Positions 20,443 through 28,034 of a stretch of DNA of 64,000 nt are shown in pieces. Source of the stretch: Brevundimonas mediterranea (GTDB lineage: Bacteria > Pseudomonadota > Alphaproteobacteria > Caulobacterales > Caulobacteraceae); the NCBI RefSeq assembly GCF_014196125.1, contig NZ_JACIDA010000003.1, forward strand, positions 248,001 to 312,000, read 5' to 3'. The number at the start of each line of letters is the position of its first letter. Position 1 is the first letter of the stretch. Both the position numbers and the translations under genes were made by a program. The notes beneath the pieces are model-generated. The model worked only from the letters and a program-made list of their open reading frames with translations, was not told the origin of the DNA and searched no databases.

Positions 20443-20488
20443 TTATCGATAATTTTCTTGCCCGTTTATCGATAAATCCATATCGATA
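20443..20488. promoter_or_regulatory. Triple ATCGAT palindrome array upstream of DUF2975-XRE genes
   Basis: TTATCGATAA (20443-20452), TTTATCGATAAA (20465-20476) and TATCGATA (20481-20488) are perfect palindromes with centres 23 and 14 bases apart, 30-75 bases before the gene. The likely ligand is the XRE regulator encoded second in this operon, giving autoregulation; that link is inference. Confidence 0.6.
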
Positions 20489-20516
20489 GTCGCCAAGTGT
20501 CGCGGAGGGCGACCCA

Positions 20517-21050
20517 ATGGAGGGCTATCGGATGAAACTCGTGGGCAAATATTCGGCCGCCAGCGCACTGCGTTGGCTGTTGGGCTTCTTCAACGTCTTC
20601 GTCATGATCGGAGCCGTCGCCGCGGGCGTCCTCCTAGTCGCCAGCATGATCATCGGCGTCGACTGGATGGACGCGCTGCGCGATGGGGCGACGGATCCTG
20701 ACGGAAACTACGAGCTGACCGGCCGCTTGACCCTGCTGGGCGCCTTCCTGGCCTGCGGCTTCACCTGGTGGATCATCAACCGGCTGCGGCGCATCCTGCT
20801 TTCGGTGAACCAGGGCGACGCCTTCGAGTTCGCCAATGTCAAACGGCTCCAGGCCGTCGGTTTCGGCCTGCTGGGTATTCAACTGACCGCCCTGATGCTG
20901 TCCATCGTCGCACCCCAGGCCATCGGCCAGTCGGCCTCGGACTATGATTTCGACCTCGGATCCTGGCTGGGGATCCTCGTGGTCTTCATCCTGGCCGAGG
21001 TCTTCCGCCAGGGGTCGGCCATGCGCGACGAACAGCTGACCACGGTCTGA
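20517..21050 (+). CDS. DUF2975 family membrane protein
   Basis: 177 residues with four predicted membrane helices (LGFFNVFVMIGAVAAGVLLV, LTLLGAFLACGFTWWII, LLGIQLTALMLSIVAPQAI, WLGILVVFILAEVF). The pattern LRRILLSVNQGDAFEFANVKRLQAVGF between helices 2 and 3 is typical of DUF2975. The family is regularly paired with a small YozG-like XRE regulator, as here 10 bases downstream. Function is unknown; a membrane sensor or partner of the regulator is a guess. Either ATG (20517 or 20532) has a GGAGGGC site. Confidence 0.85.
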   Translation: MEGYRMKLVGKYSAASALRWLLGFFNVFVMIGAVAAGVLLVASMIIGVDWMDALRDGATDPDGNYELTGRLTLLGAFLACGFTWWIINRLRRILLSVNQGDAFEFANVKRLQAVGFGLLGIQLTALMLSIVAPQAIGQSASDYDFDLGSWLGILVVFILAEVFRQGSAMRDEQLTTV

Positions 21051-21060
21051 GAGACGCGCC

Positions 21061-21282
21061 ATGATCATGATCCAGCTGGACCGGCTGCTGCTCGAACGCC
21101 GCATGTCCCTGACCGAACTGTCCGACCGCGTCGGCGTCACCCTGGCCAATCTGTCGATCCTCAAGACCGGCAAGGCCCGCGCCGTCCGCTTTTCCACCCT
21201 GGACGCCCTGTGTCGCGAACTGGACTGCCAGCCCGGCGACCTGATCGTCCAGACGCCGGGACCCCAGCCTGAAGAGTCCTGA
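21061..21282 (+). CDS. Small XRE-family HTH transcriptional regulator (YozG-like)
   Basis: 73 residues, almost entirely one Cro/CI-type HTH: MSLTELSDRVGVTLANLSIL is the helix-turn-helix, and FSTLDALCRELDCQPGDLI is the usual closing segment. It is co-transcribed with the DUF2975 gene. The palindrome array at 20443-20488 is its best candidate operator. Confidence 0.88.
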   Translation: MIMIQLDRLLLERRMSLTELSDRVGVTLANLSILKTGKARAVRFSTLDALCRELDCQPGDLIVQTPGPQPEES

Positions 21283-21373
21283 CCGCACGAACCCTGATCG
21301 GTCGAAATATCGTCCGAACCCGTTGCAGGGGCGGCGCGAATCGGGTCACTCGCGCCGCCCCTGAAACATAAAG

Positions 21374-21412
21374 TCATCAACTGATGTCATCGATTGATGT
21401 CATCGCCTGATG
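21374..21412. repeat. Three tandem 13-bp palindromic units (operator-like)
   Basis: TCATCAACTGATG, TCATCGATTGATG and TCATCGCCTGATG are directly consecutive. Each contains the inverted repeat CATC-N4-GATG, with only the middle varying. The array lies about 90 bases before the DoxX gene. The protein that binds it is unknown. Confidence 0.7.
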
Positions 21413-21501
21413 ACAAAAGGCGAAAGGGCCTCTACATCCCCCCTTGCGAACGGAGCCGCTCAATCCGATATCGCAACTGTTACCAATCAGGTCCCTCCCC
21501 A

Positions 21502-21918
21502 ATGACCACAACCCATCTGCCCGTCGCCCAGGCCCGCAGCCGCGCCGCCTACAAGAACATCACCCTGTGGACGCTGCAGGGCTGGATCGCGATGTTCTTC
21601 ATCGCCGCCGGCTACGCCAAGCTGACGGAGCCGATGACCAACCTCATCACCCTGATGGGCTGGCCCGCCGTCGCGCCCGAGAACATGGTGCGCGGCCTGG
21701 GCATGGTCGAACTGGTGCTGGCGCTGGGCGTCCTGGCCCCGCTGATCTCGTGGCGCGTCGGACGGCCCCTGCTGCTGACCTCGGCCGCCGGCCTGATCGT
21801 GCTGGAATCGACCATGCTGATCATCCACGCCCTCAGCCAGGACATCGGCCTGGCCGTGGTCAACCTCATTCTGCTGGGCTTCACCATCCCGGTTCTGCTG
21901 GGTCGCCGCACGGCCTGA
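21502..21918 (+). CDS. DoxX-like integral membrane protein
   Basis: 138 residues with four helices. LQGWIAMFFIAAGYAKL and MGWPAVAPENMVRGLGMVEL match the DoxX-like pattern (conserved Gly/Lys after helix 1, GxxE in helix 2). Members have been linked to thiosulfate oxidation or redox homeostasis, but most, like this one, are of unknown role. The start at 21502 (MTTTHLP) is preferred; longer frames extend into the tandem repeat region. A strong terminator follows. Confidence 0.8.
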   Translation: MTTTHLPVAQARSRAAYKNITLWTLQGWIAMFFIAAGYAKLTEPMTNLITLMGWPAVAPENMVRGLGMVELVLALGVLAPLISWRVGRPLLLTSAAGLIVLESTMLIIHALSQDIGLAVVNLILLGFTIPVLLGRRTA

Positions 21919-21976
21919 CCCGCCCCTGAAGATCGATCGCCGGGACCCTCTCCCCCCTCCTGTCCCGGTGTGTCGC

Positions 21977-22012
21977 GCCCGGAGCCTTCTCCCCCCTGGC
22001 TCCGGGCTTTTC
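21977..22012 (+). terminator. Rho-independent terminator after the DoxX gene
   Basis: GCCCGGAGCC (21977-21986) pairs perfectly with GGCTCCGGGC (21998-22007) and is followed by TTTTCTTT. Confidence 0.9.
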
Positions 22013-22045
22013 TTTGTCTGCCGTCCATCTCGGCGAAAGCTTACC

Positions 22046-22086
22046 CTTACGCGCACGTAAAGCCTTTCCTTTACGCGCACGTAAAG
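22046..22086. promoter_or_regulatory. Two TTACG-N4-CGTAA palindromes upstream of the MerR gene
   Basis: CTTACGCGCACGTAAAG (22046-22062) and CTTTACGCGCACGTAAAG (22069-22086) share the core TTACGCGCACGTAA; centres are 24 bases apart and the second ends 13 bases before the ATG. The motif resembles the TTTACG...CGTAAA class described for LiuR-type MerR regulators of branched-chain amino acid and acyl-CoA catabolism. Autoregulation is inferred. Confidence 0.65.
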
Positions 22087-22099
22087 TTATGGTGCCCGC

Positions 22100-22579
22100 A
22101 TGGCCACCGCCGACGATCACCGCACCTATTCCATTCGCCAGCTGTGCCGCGAGTTCGACGCCACGGCCCGCGCCCTCAGATTCTACGAGGACAAGGGCCT
22201 GCTGACGCCAGCCCGCAAGGGACAGACGCGCGTCTATGATTCCCGCGACCGCGCGCGGCTGAAGCTGATCCTGAGAGGCCGCCGCATCGGCTTCACCCTG
22301 CAGGAAATCCAGGAGATGCTGGACCTGTATGACCGCAAGGATCACAACGTTCATCAGATGGCGGTGGCCCTGCGTCGCCACCGCGCCCAGATCGCGGCGC
22401 TGAAACAGCAGCTGGAAGACATCGAAGGCGCCATCCAGACGGCGGAAGACGCCTGCGCCTGGATGGAGTCCAAGCTGGGCGAACACCGGCCGGACCTGCT
22501 GCCCGGCGCGGAAGACTATGAGAAGCTGCTGCGCGCACGCCTCAACCACGACCATCACCCCTTCAAAGCGAGAGCCTGA
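22100..22579 (+). CDS. MerR-family regulator, LiuR-like
   Basis: 159 residues. The N-terminal winged HTH is TYSIRQLCREFDATARALRF with YEDKGLLTPARKGQTRVYD, then a long coiled-coil dimerisation helix (MAVALRRHRAQIAALKQQLE, then DIEGAIQTAEDACAW). No metal-binding Cys cluster is evident, fitting the LiuR type that senses acyl-CoA-related signals rather than metals. Four bases separate it from the acyl-CoA dehydrogenase gene, so both probably share the promoter with the two palindromes upstream. Confidence 0.88.
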   Translation: MATADDHRTYSIRQLCREFDATARALRFYEDKGLLTPARKGQTRVYDSRDRARLKLILRGRRIGFTLQEIQEMLDLYDRKDHNVHQMAVALRRHRAQIAALKQQLEDIEGAIQTAEDACAWMESKLGEHRPDLLPGAEDYEKLLRARLNHDHHPFKARA

Positions 22580-22582
22580 CCC

Positions 22583-24367
22583 ATGGCCTATAAGTCGCCC
22601 GTCCGCGATTTCACCTTCATCCTGAATGAAGTGCTGGAGATCGACCGCTACACCAACCAGCCCGGCTTCCAGGACGTGTCTTCGGACCTGGTCGGCCAGA
22701 TCCTGGAAGAAGGCGGCAAGTTCGCCGACGAGGTCATCGCCCCGATCAACAATCCGGGCGACAAGGAAGGCTGCCACTGGTCCGAGGGCGGCGTCGTCAC
22801 CGGTCCCAAGGGCTGGAAGGAAGCCTACAAGGCCATGTCTGAAGCCGGCTGGATGGCGCTGGCCGCCGACCCGGCCTACGGCGGCCAGGGCATGCCCAGC
22901 ATCGTCGCCTCGGCCTTCGGTCAGATGACCGCCGGCGCCTCGGCGGCCTTCTCCATGTATCCGGGCCTGACGTCGTCCGCCTACGCCGGCATCCACGCCA
23001 GCGCTTCGGACGAGATCAAGGCCAAATACCTGCCCAAGATGGTGTCGGGCGAGTGGTCCGGCACCATGAACCTGACCGAGCCCCAGTGCGGCACGGACCT
23101 GGGCATGGTCCGCACCAAGGCTGTGCGCAACGACGACGGCAGCTTCTCGATCACCGGCCAGAAGATCTGGATTTCGGCGGGCGAACACGACTTCTCAGAC
23201 AACATCATTCACACCGTCCTGGCCCGCATCGAAGGCGCGGTTCCGGGCATCAAGGGCCTGTCCCTGTTCGTGGTGCCCAAATATCTGGTCAACGAGGACG
23301 GCTCGCTGGGCGAGCGCAACAGCCTCGAATGCGCCGGGCTTGAGCACAAGATGGGCATCCACGGCAACGCCACCGCAGTGATGCAATATGACGGCGCCAA
23401 GGGCTGGCTGCTGGGCGAAGAAGGCCGTGGCATGAACAACATGTTCGTGGTCATGAACGAGGCCCGCCTGGGCACTGGCCTGCAGGGCCTGGCCATCGGC
23501 ACCGCCGCCTATCAGGCCGCCGCCGAGTTCGCCAAGGATCGCCTGCAGGGCCGCAGCCTGACCGGCCCCAAGAACCCCGAAGGCCCCGCCGATCCGATCA
23601 TCGTCCACCCTGACGTGCGCCGCATGCTGCTGGAGGCCCGCGCCTTCGTCGAAGGCGGCCAGGCCTTCATCCTGTGGACCGCCCTGCACGCCGATCTGGA
23701 GAAGTCGGAAGACGAGGCCGTGGCGACCAAGGCCAAGGACTACATGGGCCTGCTGACCCCTGTGCTGAAGGCCTATCTGACCGACAAGGGCTTCCACGTC
23801 GCGTCGCTGGCCATGCAGGTCCACGGCGGTTCGGGCTACACCGAACACTTCCCGGCCAGCCAGTATCTGCGTGATGCCCGCATCACCATGATCTACGAGG
23901 GCACGAACGGCATCCAGGCGCTGGACCTGGTCGGCCGCAAGCTGCCGGCCAACGGCGGCCGGGCCATCATGACCTGGTTTGGCGAGATCGACGCCTTTGT
24001 GGCCGAGAACGGATCGAACGAGGCGATCAAGCCCTTCGTCGACGGCCTGGCCGACGCCAAGAAGAAGCTGCAGGAAGGCACCATGTGGCTGATGCAGAAC
24101 GGCATGGCCAATCCGGACAACGCCGGCGCCGCCTCGACCGACTATCTGAACGTCTTCGGCCTGACGGCCCTGGCCTATATGTGGGCGCAGATGGCCAAGG
24201 TCGCGCAAGCCCAGGTCGAGGCCGGCTCGACCGACCCCTACTACGCCACCAAACTCCAGACCGGCCGCTACTTCGTCGAGCGCATCCTGCCCGACGCCGG
24301 CGCCCACCTGGCCAAGCTGAAGACCGGCGCGGACGTGCTGATGGCCATGCCGGCCGAAGCGTTCTGA
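22583..24367 (+). CDS. Acyl-CoA dehydrogenase, long form with extra C-terminal domain
   Basis: 594 residues. A flavoenzyme that inserts a trans-2 double bond into acyl-CoA, passing electrons to ETF. Core motifs: MNLTEPQCGTDLGMV (FAD contact), EHKMGIHGNATAVM, and the catalytic glutamate in IYEGTNGIQALDLVGRKL. About 120 residues beyond the normal dehydrogenase end match the C-terminal extension of the longer family members, which in several cases use medium- to long-chain or branched substrates. It follows the LiuR-like regulator and ends with a strong terminator. Confidence 0.93.
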   Translation: MAYKSPVRDFTFILNEVLEIDRYTNQPGFQDVSSDLVGQILEEGGKFADEVIAPINNPGDKEGCHWSEGGVVTGPKGWKEAYKAMSEAGWMALAADPAYGGQGMPSIVASAFGQMTAGASAAFSMYPGLTSSAYAGIHASASDEIKAKYLPKMVSGEWSGTMNLTEPQCGTDLGMVRTKAVRNDDGSFSITGQKIWISAGEHDFSDNIIHTVLARIEGAVPGIKGLSLFVVPKYLVNEDGSLGERNSLECAGLEHKMGIHGNATAVMQYDGAKGWLLGEEGRGMNNMFVVMNEARLGTGLQGLAIGTAAYQAAAEFAKDRLQGRSLTGPKNPEGPADPIIVHPDVRRMLLEARAFVEGGQAFILWTALHADLEKSEDEAVATKAKDYMGLLTPVLKAYLTDKGFHVASLAMQVHGGSGYTEHFPASQYLRDARITMIYEGTNGIQALDLVGRKLPANGGRAIMTWFGEIDAFVAENGSNEAIKPFVDGLADAKKKLQEGTMWLMQNGMANPDNAGAASTDYLNVFGLTALAYMWAQMAKVAQAQVEAGSTDPYYATKLQTGRYFVERILPDAGAHLAKLKTGADVLMAMPAEAF

Positions 24368-24384
24368 GCCTAGACTGACGATGG

Positions 24385-24420
24385 AACGGGCCGGCTGACT
24401 TCGCCGGCCCGTTTTTTCTT
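24385..24420 (+). terminator. Rho-independent terminator after the first acyl-CoA dehydrogenase
   Basis: AACGGGCCGGC (24385-24395) pairs perfectly with GCCGGCCCGTT (24403-24413), followed by TTTTCTTT. It separates this gene from the next dehydrogenase. Confidence 0.93.
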
Positions 24421-24465
24421 TAGACCAGAAGGGCGCGAAGCCCTCGGATCACAGGGACGAAACCG

Positions 24466-25629
24466 ATGAACGTGCTGGGCAGCCCCGACCCCGATTTCAT
24501 GCGCGAAGAGGAGATCACCCTCTTTTCCGACAGCGTCGGCAAATGGATCGACGAGCACGCCCCGCCCGAGAAGGTCCAGTCCTGGATCGCCAACTCGTCC
24601 GTGCCGCGCGAACTGTGGAGCCAGGCCGGCGCCGACGGCCTGTTGGGCCTGTCGATGCCGGAAGAAGACGGCGGCATGGGCGGCGACTATCGGCACGAGG
24701 TGGTGCTGATGCGCCAGCTGGGCTGGAAGGGCGCGGACCATTTCGGCATCAGCCTGCACAACGCCATCGTCGCCCCCTACATCTGGCACTACGGCACCGA
24801 AGAGCAGAAGGCGCGCTGGCTGCCGCGGCTCCAGTCCGGCGAACTGGTCGGCGCCATCGCCATGACCGAACCGGGCGCGGGGTCGGACCTGCAAGGGGTC
24901 AAGACCACGGCGGTCAAGTCGGGCAACGGCTATGTCGTCAACGGCTCCAAGACCTTCATCACCAACGGCCAACTGGCCAACTTCATCATCGTCGTGGCCA
25001 AGACCGACCCGGCCGAGGGCGCCAAGGGCACGTCCCTGATCGTGGTCGAGACGGACGGGGCGGAAGGCTTCGAACGCGGCCGCAACCTGCACAAGATCGG
25101 CATGGAGGGGAACGACACCTCCGAACTGTTCTTCAATGACGTGAAGGTACCCGGCGACAACATCATCGGCGGCGGCGAGGGCCAGGGCTTCGTCCAGCTG
25201 ATGCAGCAACTGCCCCAGGAACGGCTGAACATCGCCGTCCAGGGCGTCGCCGCCGCCGAACGCGGGCTGGAGGCGACCCTGGCCTACGTCAAGGAGCGCA
25301 AGGCCTTCGGCAAGCGGGTGATCGACTTCCAGAACACCCAGTTCAAACTGGCCGAGGTCAAGACGAAGCTGACCGTCGCCAAGGTCTTCGTCGATCACTG
25401 TATCGGCCTGCACCTGAAGGGCCGACTCGACGCCGCCACCGCCTCCATGGCCAAATACTGGGTCACGGACATCCAGGGCGAGACCATCGACGAGATGCTG
25501 CAGCTCCACGGCGGCTATGGCTATATGAACGAATACGCCATCGCCCAGCTGTACAAGGACGCGCGGGTGCAGCGGATCTACGGCGGCACCAACGAGATCA
25601 TGAAACTCTTGATCGCGCGGACGCTGTAA
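24466..25629 (+). CDS. Acyl-CoA dehydrogenase, long-chain-type active site
   Basis: 387 residues, a standard acyl-CoA dehydrogenase. FAD/substrate motifs AIAMTEPGAGSDLQGVKTTA and FITNGQLANFIIV are present. The usual C-terminal catalytic Glu is replaced (YGGTNEIMKLL), while LPQERLNIA carries the alternative catalytic Glu position used by long-chain and isovaleryl-type enzymes. So it differs mechanistically in base position from the dehydrogenase upstream and probably has a different chain preference. A terminator lies between the two genes, so co-regulation is not assured. Confidence 0.93.
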   Translation: MNVLGSPDPDFMREEEITLFSDSVGKWIDEHAPPEKVQSWIANSSVPRELWSQAGADGLLGLSMPEEDGGMGGDYRHEVVLMRQLGWKGADHFGISLHNAIVAPYIWHYGTEEQKARWLPRLQSGELVGAIAMTEPGAGSDLQGVKTTAVKSGNGYVVNGSKTFITNGQLANFIIVVAKTDPAEGAKGTSLIVVETDGAEGFERGRNLHKIGMEGNDTSELFFNDVKVPGDNIIGGGEGQGFVQLMQQLPQERLNIAVQGVAAAERGLEATLAYVKERKAFGKRVIDFQNTQFKLAEVKTKLTVAKVFVDHCIGLHLKGRLDAATASMAKYWVTDIQGETIDEMLQLHGGYGYMNEYAIAQLYKDARVQRIYGGTNEIMKLLIARTL

Positions 25630-25660
25630 CCATTTCCCCCGATCAAATGGGGATGTGACG

Positions 25661-25891
25661 ATGATGGCATGGATCGCAGCCGCGATAATACTGATCGCGG
25701 CGCTATTGCTCATGCCCGTGCTGGTGGACAGCATGAAGCGCCGCAGAAGAGGGCCAACCTCCAGCGGCTTTGGCGGCGCCTTGCTCGAACTGCAGAAGAT
25801 TGTCAGCCCGTCGACGGAGCGATTGGTGGAGGCGCAGCGCGCCAAGACGCTGGAAGAAGCGGGACGGGAAGGGTCGCCGGCGGACGATTGA
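25661..25891 (+). CDS. Small single-pass membrane protein, hypothetical
   Basis: 76 residues: an N-terminal hydrophobic helix (MAWIAAAIILIAALLLMPVL) followed by a basic segment (KRRRRGP) and a charged helical tail. The ATG at 25661 follows GGGGA with 7-base spacing; a GTG six bases upstream is the alternative. I recognise no family. It probably faces the cytoplasm through its basic tail. Confidence 0.65.
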   Translation: MMAWIAAAIILIAALLLMPVLVDSMKRRRRGPTSSGFGGALLELQKIVSPSTERLVEAQRAKTLEEAGREGSPADD

Positions 25892-25904
25892 CGCCGACTT
25901 GCCA

Positions 25905-25928
25905 GAATGTACGATATTATGTACGTTC
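25905..25928. promoter_or_regulatory. YefM-type operator upstream of the toxin-antitoxin genes
   Basis: GAATGTAC (25905-25912) and GTACGTTC (25921-25928) form an 8-base inverted repeat with 7 of 8 matches around GATATTAT. The TGTAC core fits the TGTACA core reported for E. coli YefM-YoeB operators. A TTGACG (25888-25893) upstream could be the -35 element. Confidence 0.65.
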
Positions 25929-25933
25929 AAACC

Positions 25934-26188
25934 ATGAACGCGATGTCCGTCACCGAACTCCGTAAAAACCTCGCTTCGGCCATCGACCGGGTGACGGCGG
26001 ATCACGACTACACCATCATCACCCGCGAGGGCGGCAAGCCTGCGGCGGTGTTGATGTCCTTAGAGGATTTCGCCTCCTGGCAGGAGACGGACTATCTGCT
26101 GCGCAGCCCGGCCAATCGCAAAGAACTGATGGCGTCCATCGCCGAGCTCGAAGCGGGCGGCGGTGAAGTGCGCGAGCTTATCGAGTGA
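25934..26188 (+). CDS. yefM: Antitoxin of the YefM/Phd family
   Basis: 84 residues. The Phd/YefM fold is clear: MSVTELRKNLASAIDRVTAD, TIITREGGKPAAVLMSLEDF, SWQETDYLLRSPANRKELM. The C-terminal part would wrap the toxin and the N-terminal dimer binds the operator at 25905-25928. ATG 25934 is used; ATG 25943 is an equally good start and 25907 lies within the operator. Little 5' UTR remains, so translation may be nearly leaderless. It overlaps the toxin gene by 4 bases. Confidence 0.9.
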   Translation: MNAMSVTELRKNLASAIDRVTADHDYTIITREGGKPAAVLMSLEDFASWQETDYLLRSPANRKELMASIAELEAGGGEVRELIE

Positions 26189-26439
26189 ATGTCGTCTTCT
26201 CTGGCCGCGCTTGGAATCAATATCTCCACTGGCAGGAAACCGACCGAAAGCTTGTCGCCAAGATCAACGCCCTGATCAAGGAATGCTCCAGAACCCCGTT
26301 CACGGGATCGGGCCTGCCCGAGCCGCTGAGAGGCGACCTGAAGGGGTGGTGGTCCAGACGCATCAACCAGGAACATCGCCTCGTTTACCGCATGACCGAA
26401 ACCGGCTTGGAAATCATCCAATGCCGCTATCACTATTGA
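26185..26439 (+). CDS. yoeB: Ribosome-dependent mRNA interferase toxin, YoeB family
   Basis: 84 residues from a GTG overlapping the antitoxin stop. YoeB binds the ribosomal A site and cleaves mRNA when free of antitoxin. The family pattern is complete: FSGRAWNQYLHWQETDRKL, GLPEPLRGDLKGWWSRRINQ, EHRLVYRM and the terminal CRYHY, whose His-Tyr end and the Glu/Arg before it are the catalytic residues. The pair looks functional. The next gene, rsmE, starts only 4 bases after the toxin stop. Confidence 0.93.
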   Translation: MNVVFSGRAWNQYLHWQETDRKLVAKINALIKECSRTPFTGSGLPEPLRGDLKGWWSRRINQEHRLVYRMTETGLEIIQCRYHY

Positions 26440-26443
26440 GCCG

Positions 26444-27163
26444 ATGATACGTTTACATGTGAAGGGCGATATCAAAGCCGCCGCCCCCGTCGCCCCCACC
26501 CTCGACCAATCCCGCTATCTGACCCAGGTCATGCGGCTGAAGCTCGGCGACGAACTGCTGGTCTTCAACGGCCGCGACGGCGAATGGCGCTGCACCATCG
26601 CCGAAGTGCTGAAAAAGGGCGTCATCCTGCGCGCCGAGGAACAGGTGAGGCCCCAGACCCTCGGCCCCGATCTGGAGCTGATCGTCGCCGTGGTGAAGAA
26701 GGCCCGGGTCGAGACCATCGTCGAGAAGGCCGCCGAACTGGGCGCGCGGCGGGTGCGGCTGGTCCTGACCAAGCGGACCAACGCCGACCGCATCCGCCTG
26801 GACCGGCTGGACGCCATTGCGGAAGAAGCCGCCGAACAGACCGGCCGCATGGACGTGCCCCCCGTCGACGATCCCATCAAGCTGGACGCCCTGCTGGACG
26901 GCTGGGAGGCCGGCCGCCGGCTGATGTTCTGCGACGAGACGGGCGGCGCGCCCGCCGGGTCCGCCTTGCGCGAAGCCGGAGAAGGCCCCTGGTCCATCCT
27001 GATCGGCCCAGAGGGCGGCTTCTCGCCGGAAGAGGGCGAACGGCTGCGCTCCCTGCCCTTCACCACCGCCGTTTCCCTGGGCCCCCGGATCCTTCGGGCG
27101 GACACCGCCGCCATCGCCGCCATGACCCTGTGGCAGGCGGCCGTGGGCGATTGGGAACGCTGA
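26444..27163 (+). CDS. rsmE: 16S rRNA (uracil(1498)-N3)-methyltransferase RsmE
   Basis: 239 residues. RsmE methylates U1498 in the decoding region of the small subunit. The N-terminal PUA-like part (QSRYLTQVMRLKLGDELLVF) precedes a SPOUT knot domain with ILIGPEGGFSPEEGERLRSL and SLGPRILRADTAAIAAM that binds S-adenosylmethionine. It sits 4 bases after the yoeB toxin gene with no visible Shine-Dalgarno of its own, so it may be read from the toxin-antitoxin promoter. Confidence 0.96.
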   Translation: MIRLHVKGDIKAAAPVAPTLDQSRYLTQVMRLKLGDELLVFNGRDGEWRCTIAEVLKKGVILRAEEQVRPQTLGPDLELIVAVVKKARVETIVEKAAELGARRVRLVLTKRTNADRIRLDRLDAIAEEAAEQTGRMDVPPVDDPIKLDALLDGWEAGRRLMFCDETGGAPAGSALREAGEGPWSILIGPEGGFSPEEGERLRSLPFTTAVSLGPRILRADTAAIAAMTLWQAAVGDWER

Positions 27164-27166
27164 TCC

Positions 27167-27757
27167 TCAAACCTTGGGCAAGGCGTAGCGGGTCGCGGTC
27201 CATTGCTCGGACACGGCGCAGGATTTGGAATCGCGATAGCCGGCGTCGCGCAGACGCTGACGCACCGCCGCGTCTCCAAACCCCTTGCCGCCCTTTGGAT
27301 AGACCAGCCAAAGCGCGGTTCCCGGCCGGCGGCGGTGGTCCGTCAGCACCGTCTCCAGCACCGCGTCGGACTCCACGACGGCCAGAGCCATGTCAGCCTG
27401 CGCCTCTTCGGCGGCCGCTTCGCCGATGGCTTCCACCAGGGCGGGATCGTCGACCGGAGTCAGCAGCCATACCGAACGTCCCGAGGTCAGGCCCAATTTT
27501 TGCGCCAGACTGGGCGGTGGTTTCAGCAGGGCCTCGGCCCATTTGCGAGCCGTCAGAGCGCCCAGGAACAGCCGCACCATCTCGCCGTTGACCGTGAATT
27601 GGAGAACCTCGTCCGCGACGCTGACGCCCGACACATCCGCAAGGGCGTAACGCCGACGGATATCGCCGCGCAGAACCATCTCGCGCGCTTCCAGCAGGAC
27701 GCGAACCTCCCCCGCGTCTCGGCCGACCTCAGCCTGCGTCAGCGCCTCACGTCCCAT
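27167..27757 (-). CDS. Hypothetical protein, possible DUF3052-like C-terminal half
   Basis: 196 residues. The N-terminal half (VRVLLEAREMVLRGDIRRRY ... VRLFLGALTARKWAEAL) is unfamiliar. The C-terminal half (KLGLTSGRSVWLLTPVDDPA ... GTALWLVYPKGG, DAGYRDSKSCAVSEQWTATR) resembles DUF3052 proteins in its alternating strands and the WLVYPKG strand; this is a weak match by eye. Its start overlaps the end of the arsR gene by 11 bases, so it is the third gene of the VOC-arsR operon. Confidence 0.75.
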   Translation of the reverse strand: MGREALTQAEVGRDAGEVRVLLEAREMVLRGDIRRRYALADVSGVSVADEVLQFTVNGEMVRLFLGALTARKWAEALLKPPPSLAQKLGLTSGRSVWLLTPVDDPALVEAIGEAAAEEAQADMALAVVESDAVLETVLTDHRRRPGTALWLVYPKGGKGFGDAAVRQRLRDAGYRDSKSCAVSEQWTATRYALPKV

Positions 27758-28034
27758 CGTCGCCCTCCAACAGCCGCAAGCTTTCGACGACCGCGGCCAA
27801 GGCCGGGCGATCCGCACGATAGAACCAAAATCGACCTCGCTTCTCCAAGGTCAGGAGACCCGTCTTGCGAAGCACCTTCAAATGTTCCGACACGCTGGCG
27901 AGCGCTAGGTCCGACAAGGCGGCCAGGTCCCCTGCGGATCTTTCCTGATCCAGACAGGCTTTCCAGAATCGCCGGCGGTCGGGATGCGCCAAGGCGCGCA
28001 AGCCTTCGTCAAGCGTTCCGTCGTCCAGCTTCAC
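27747..28034 (-). CDS. ArsR-family transcriptional repressor
   Basis: 95 residues. A winged HTH: LRALAHPDRRRFWKACLDQE, AGDLAALSDLALASVSEHLK, VLRKTGLLTLEKRGRFWFYR. It lacks the metal-binding Cys motif of classical ArsR/SmtB, so it probably senses something other than arsenic or zinc. It lies between a VOC gene (4-base overlap) and a DUF3052-like gene. The inverted repeat at 28409-28424 is its likely operator. Confidence 0.9.
   Translation of the reverse strand: MKLDDGTLDEGLRALAHPDRRRFWKACLDQERSAGDLAALSDLALASVSEHLKVLRKTGLLTLEKRGRFWFYRADRPALAAVVESLRLLEGDDGT

Noticed and set aside
21374..21412. Tandem repeats considered as a CRISPR remnant
   Set aside because: Units are 13 bp, contiguous and without spacers; no cas gene is present.
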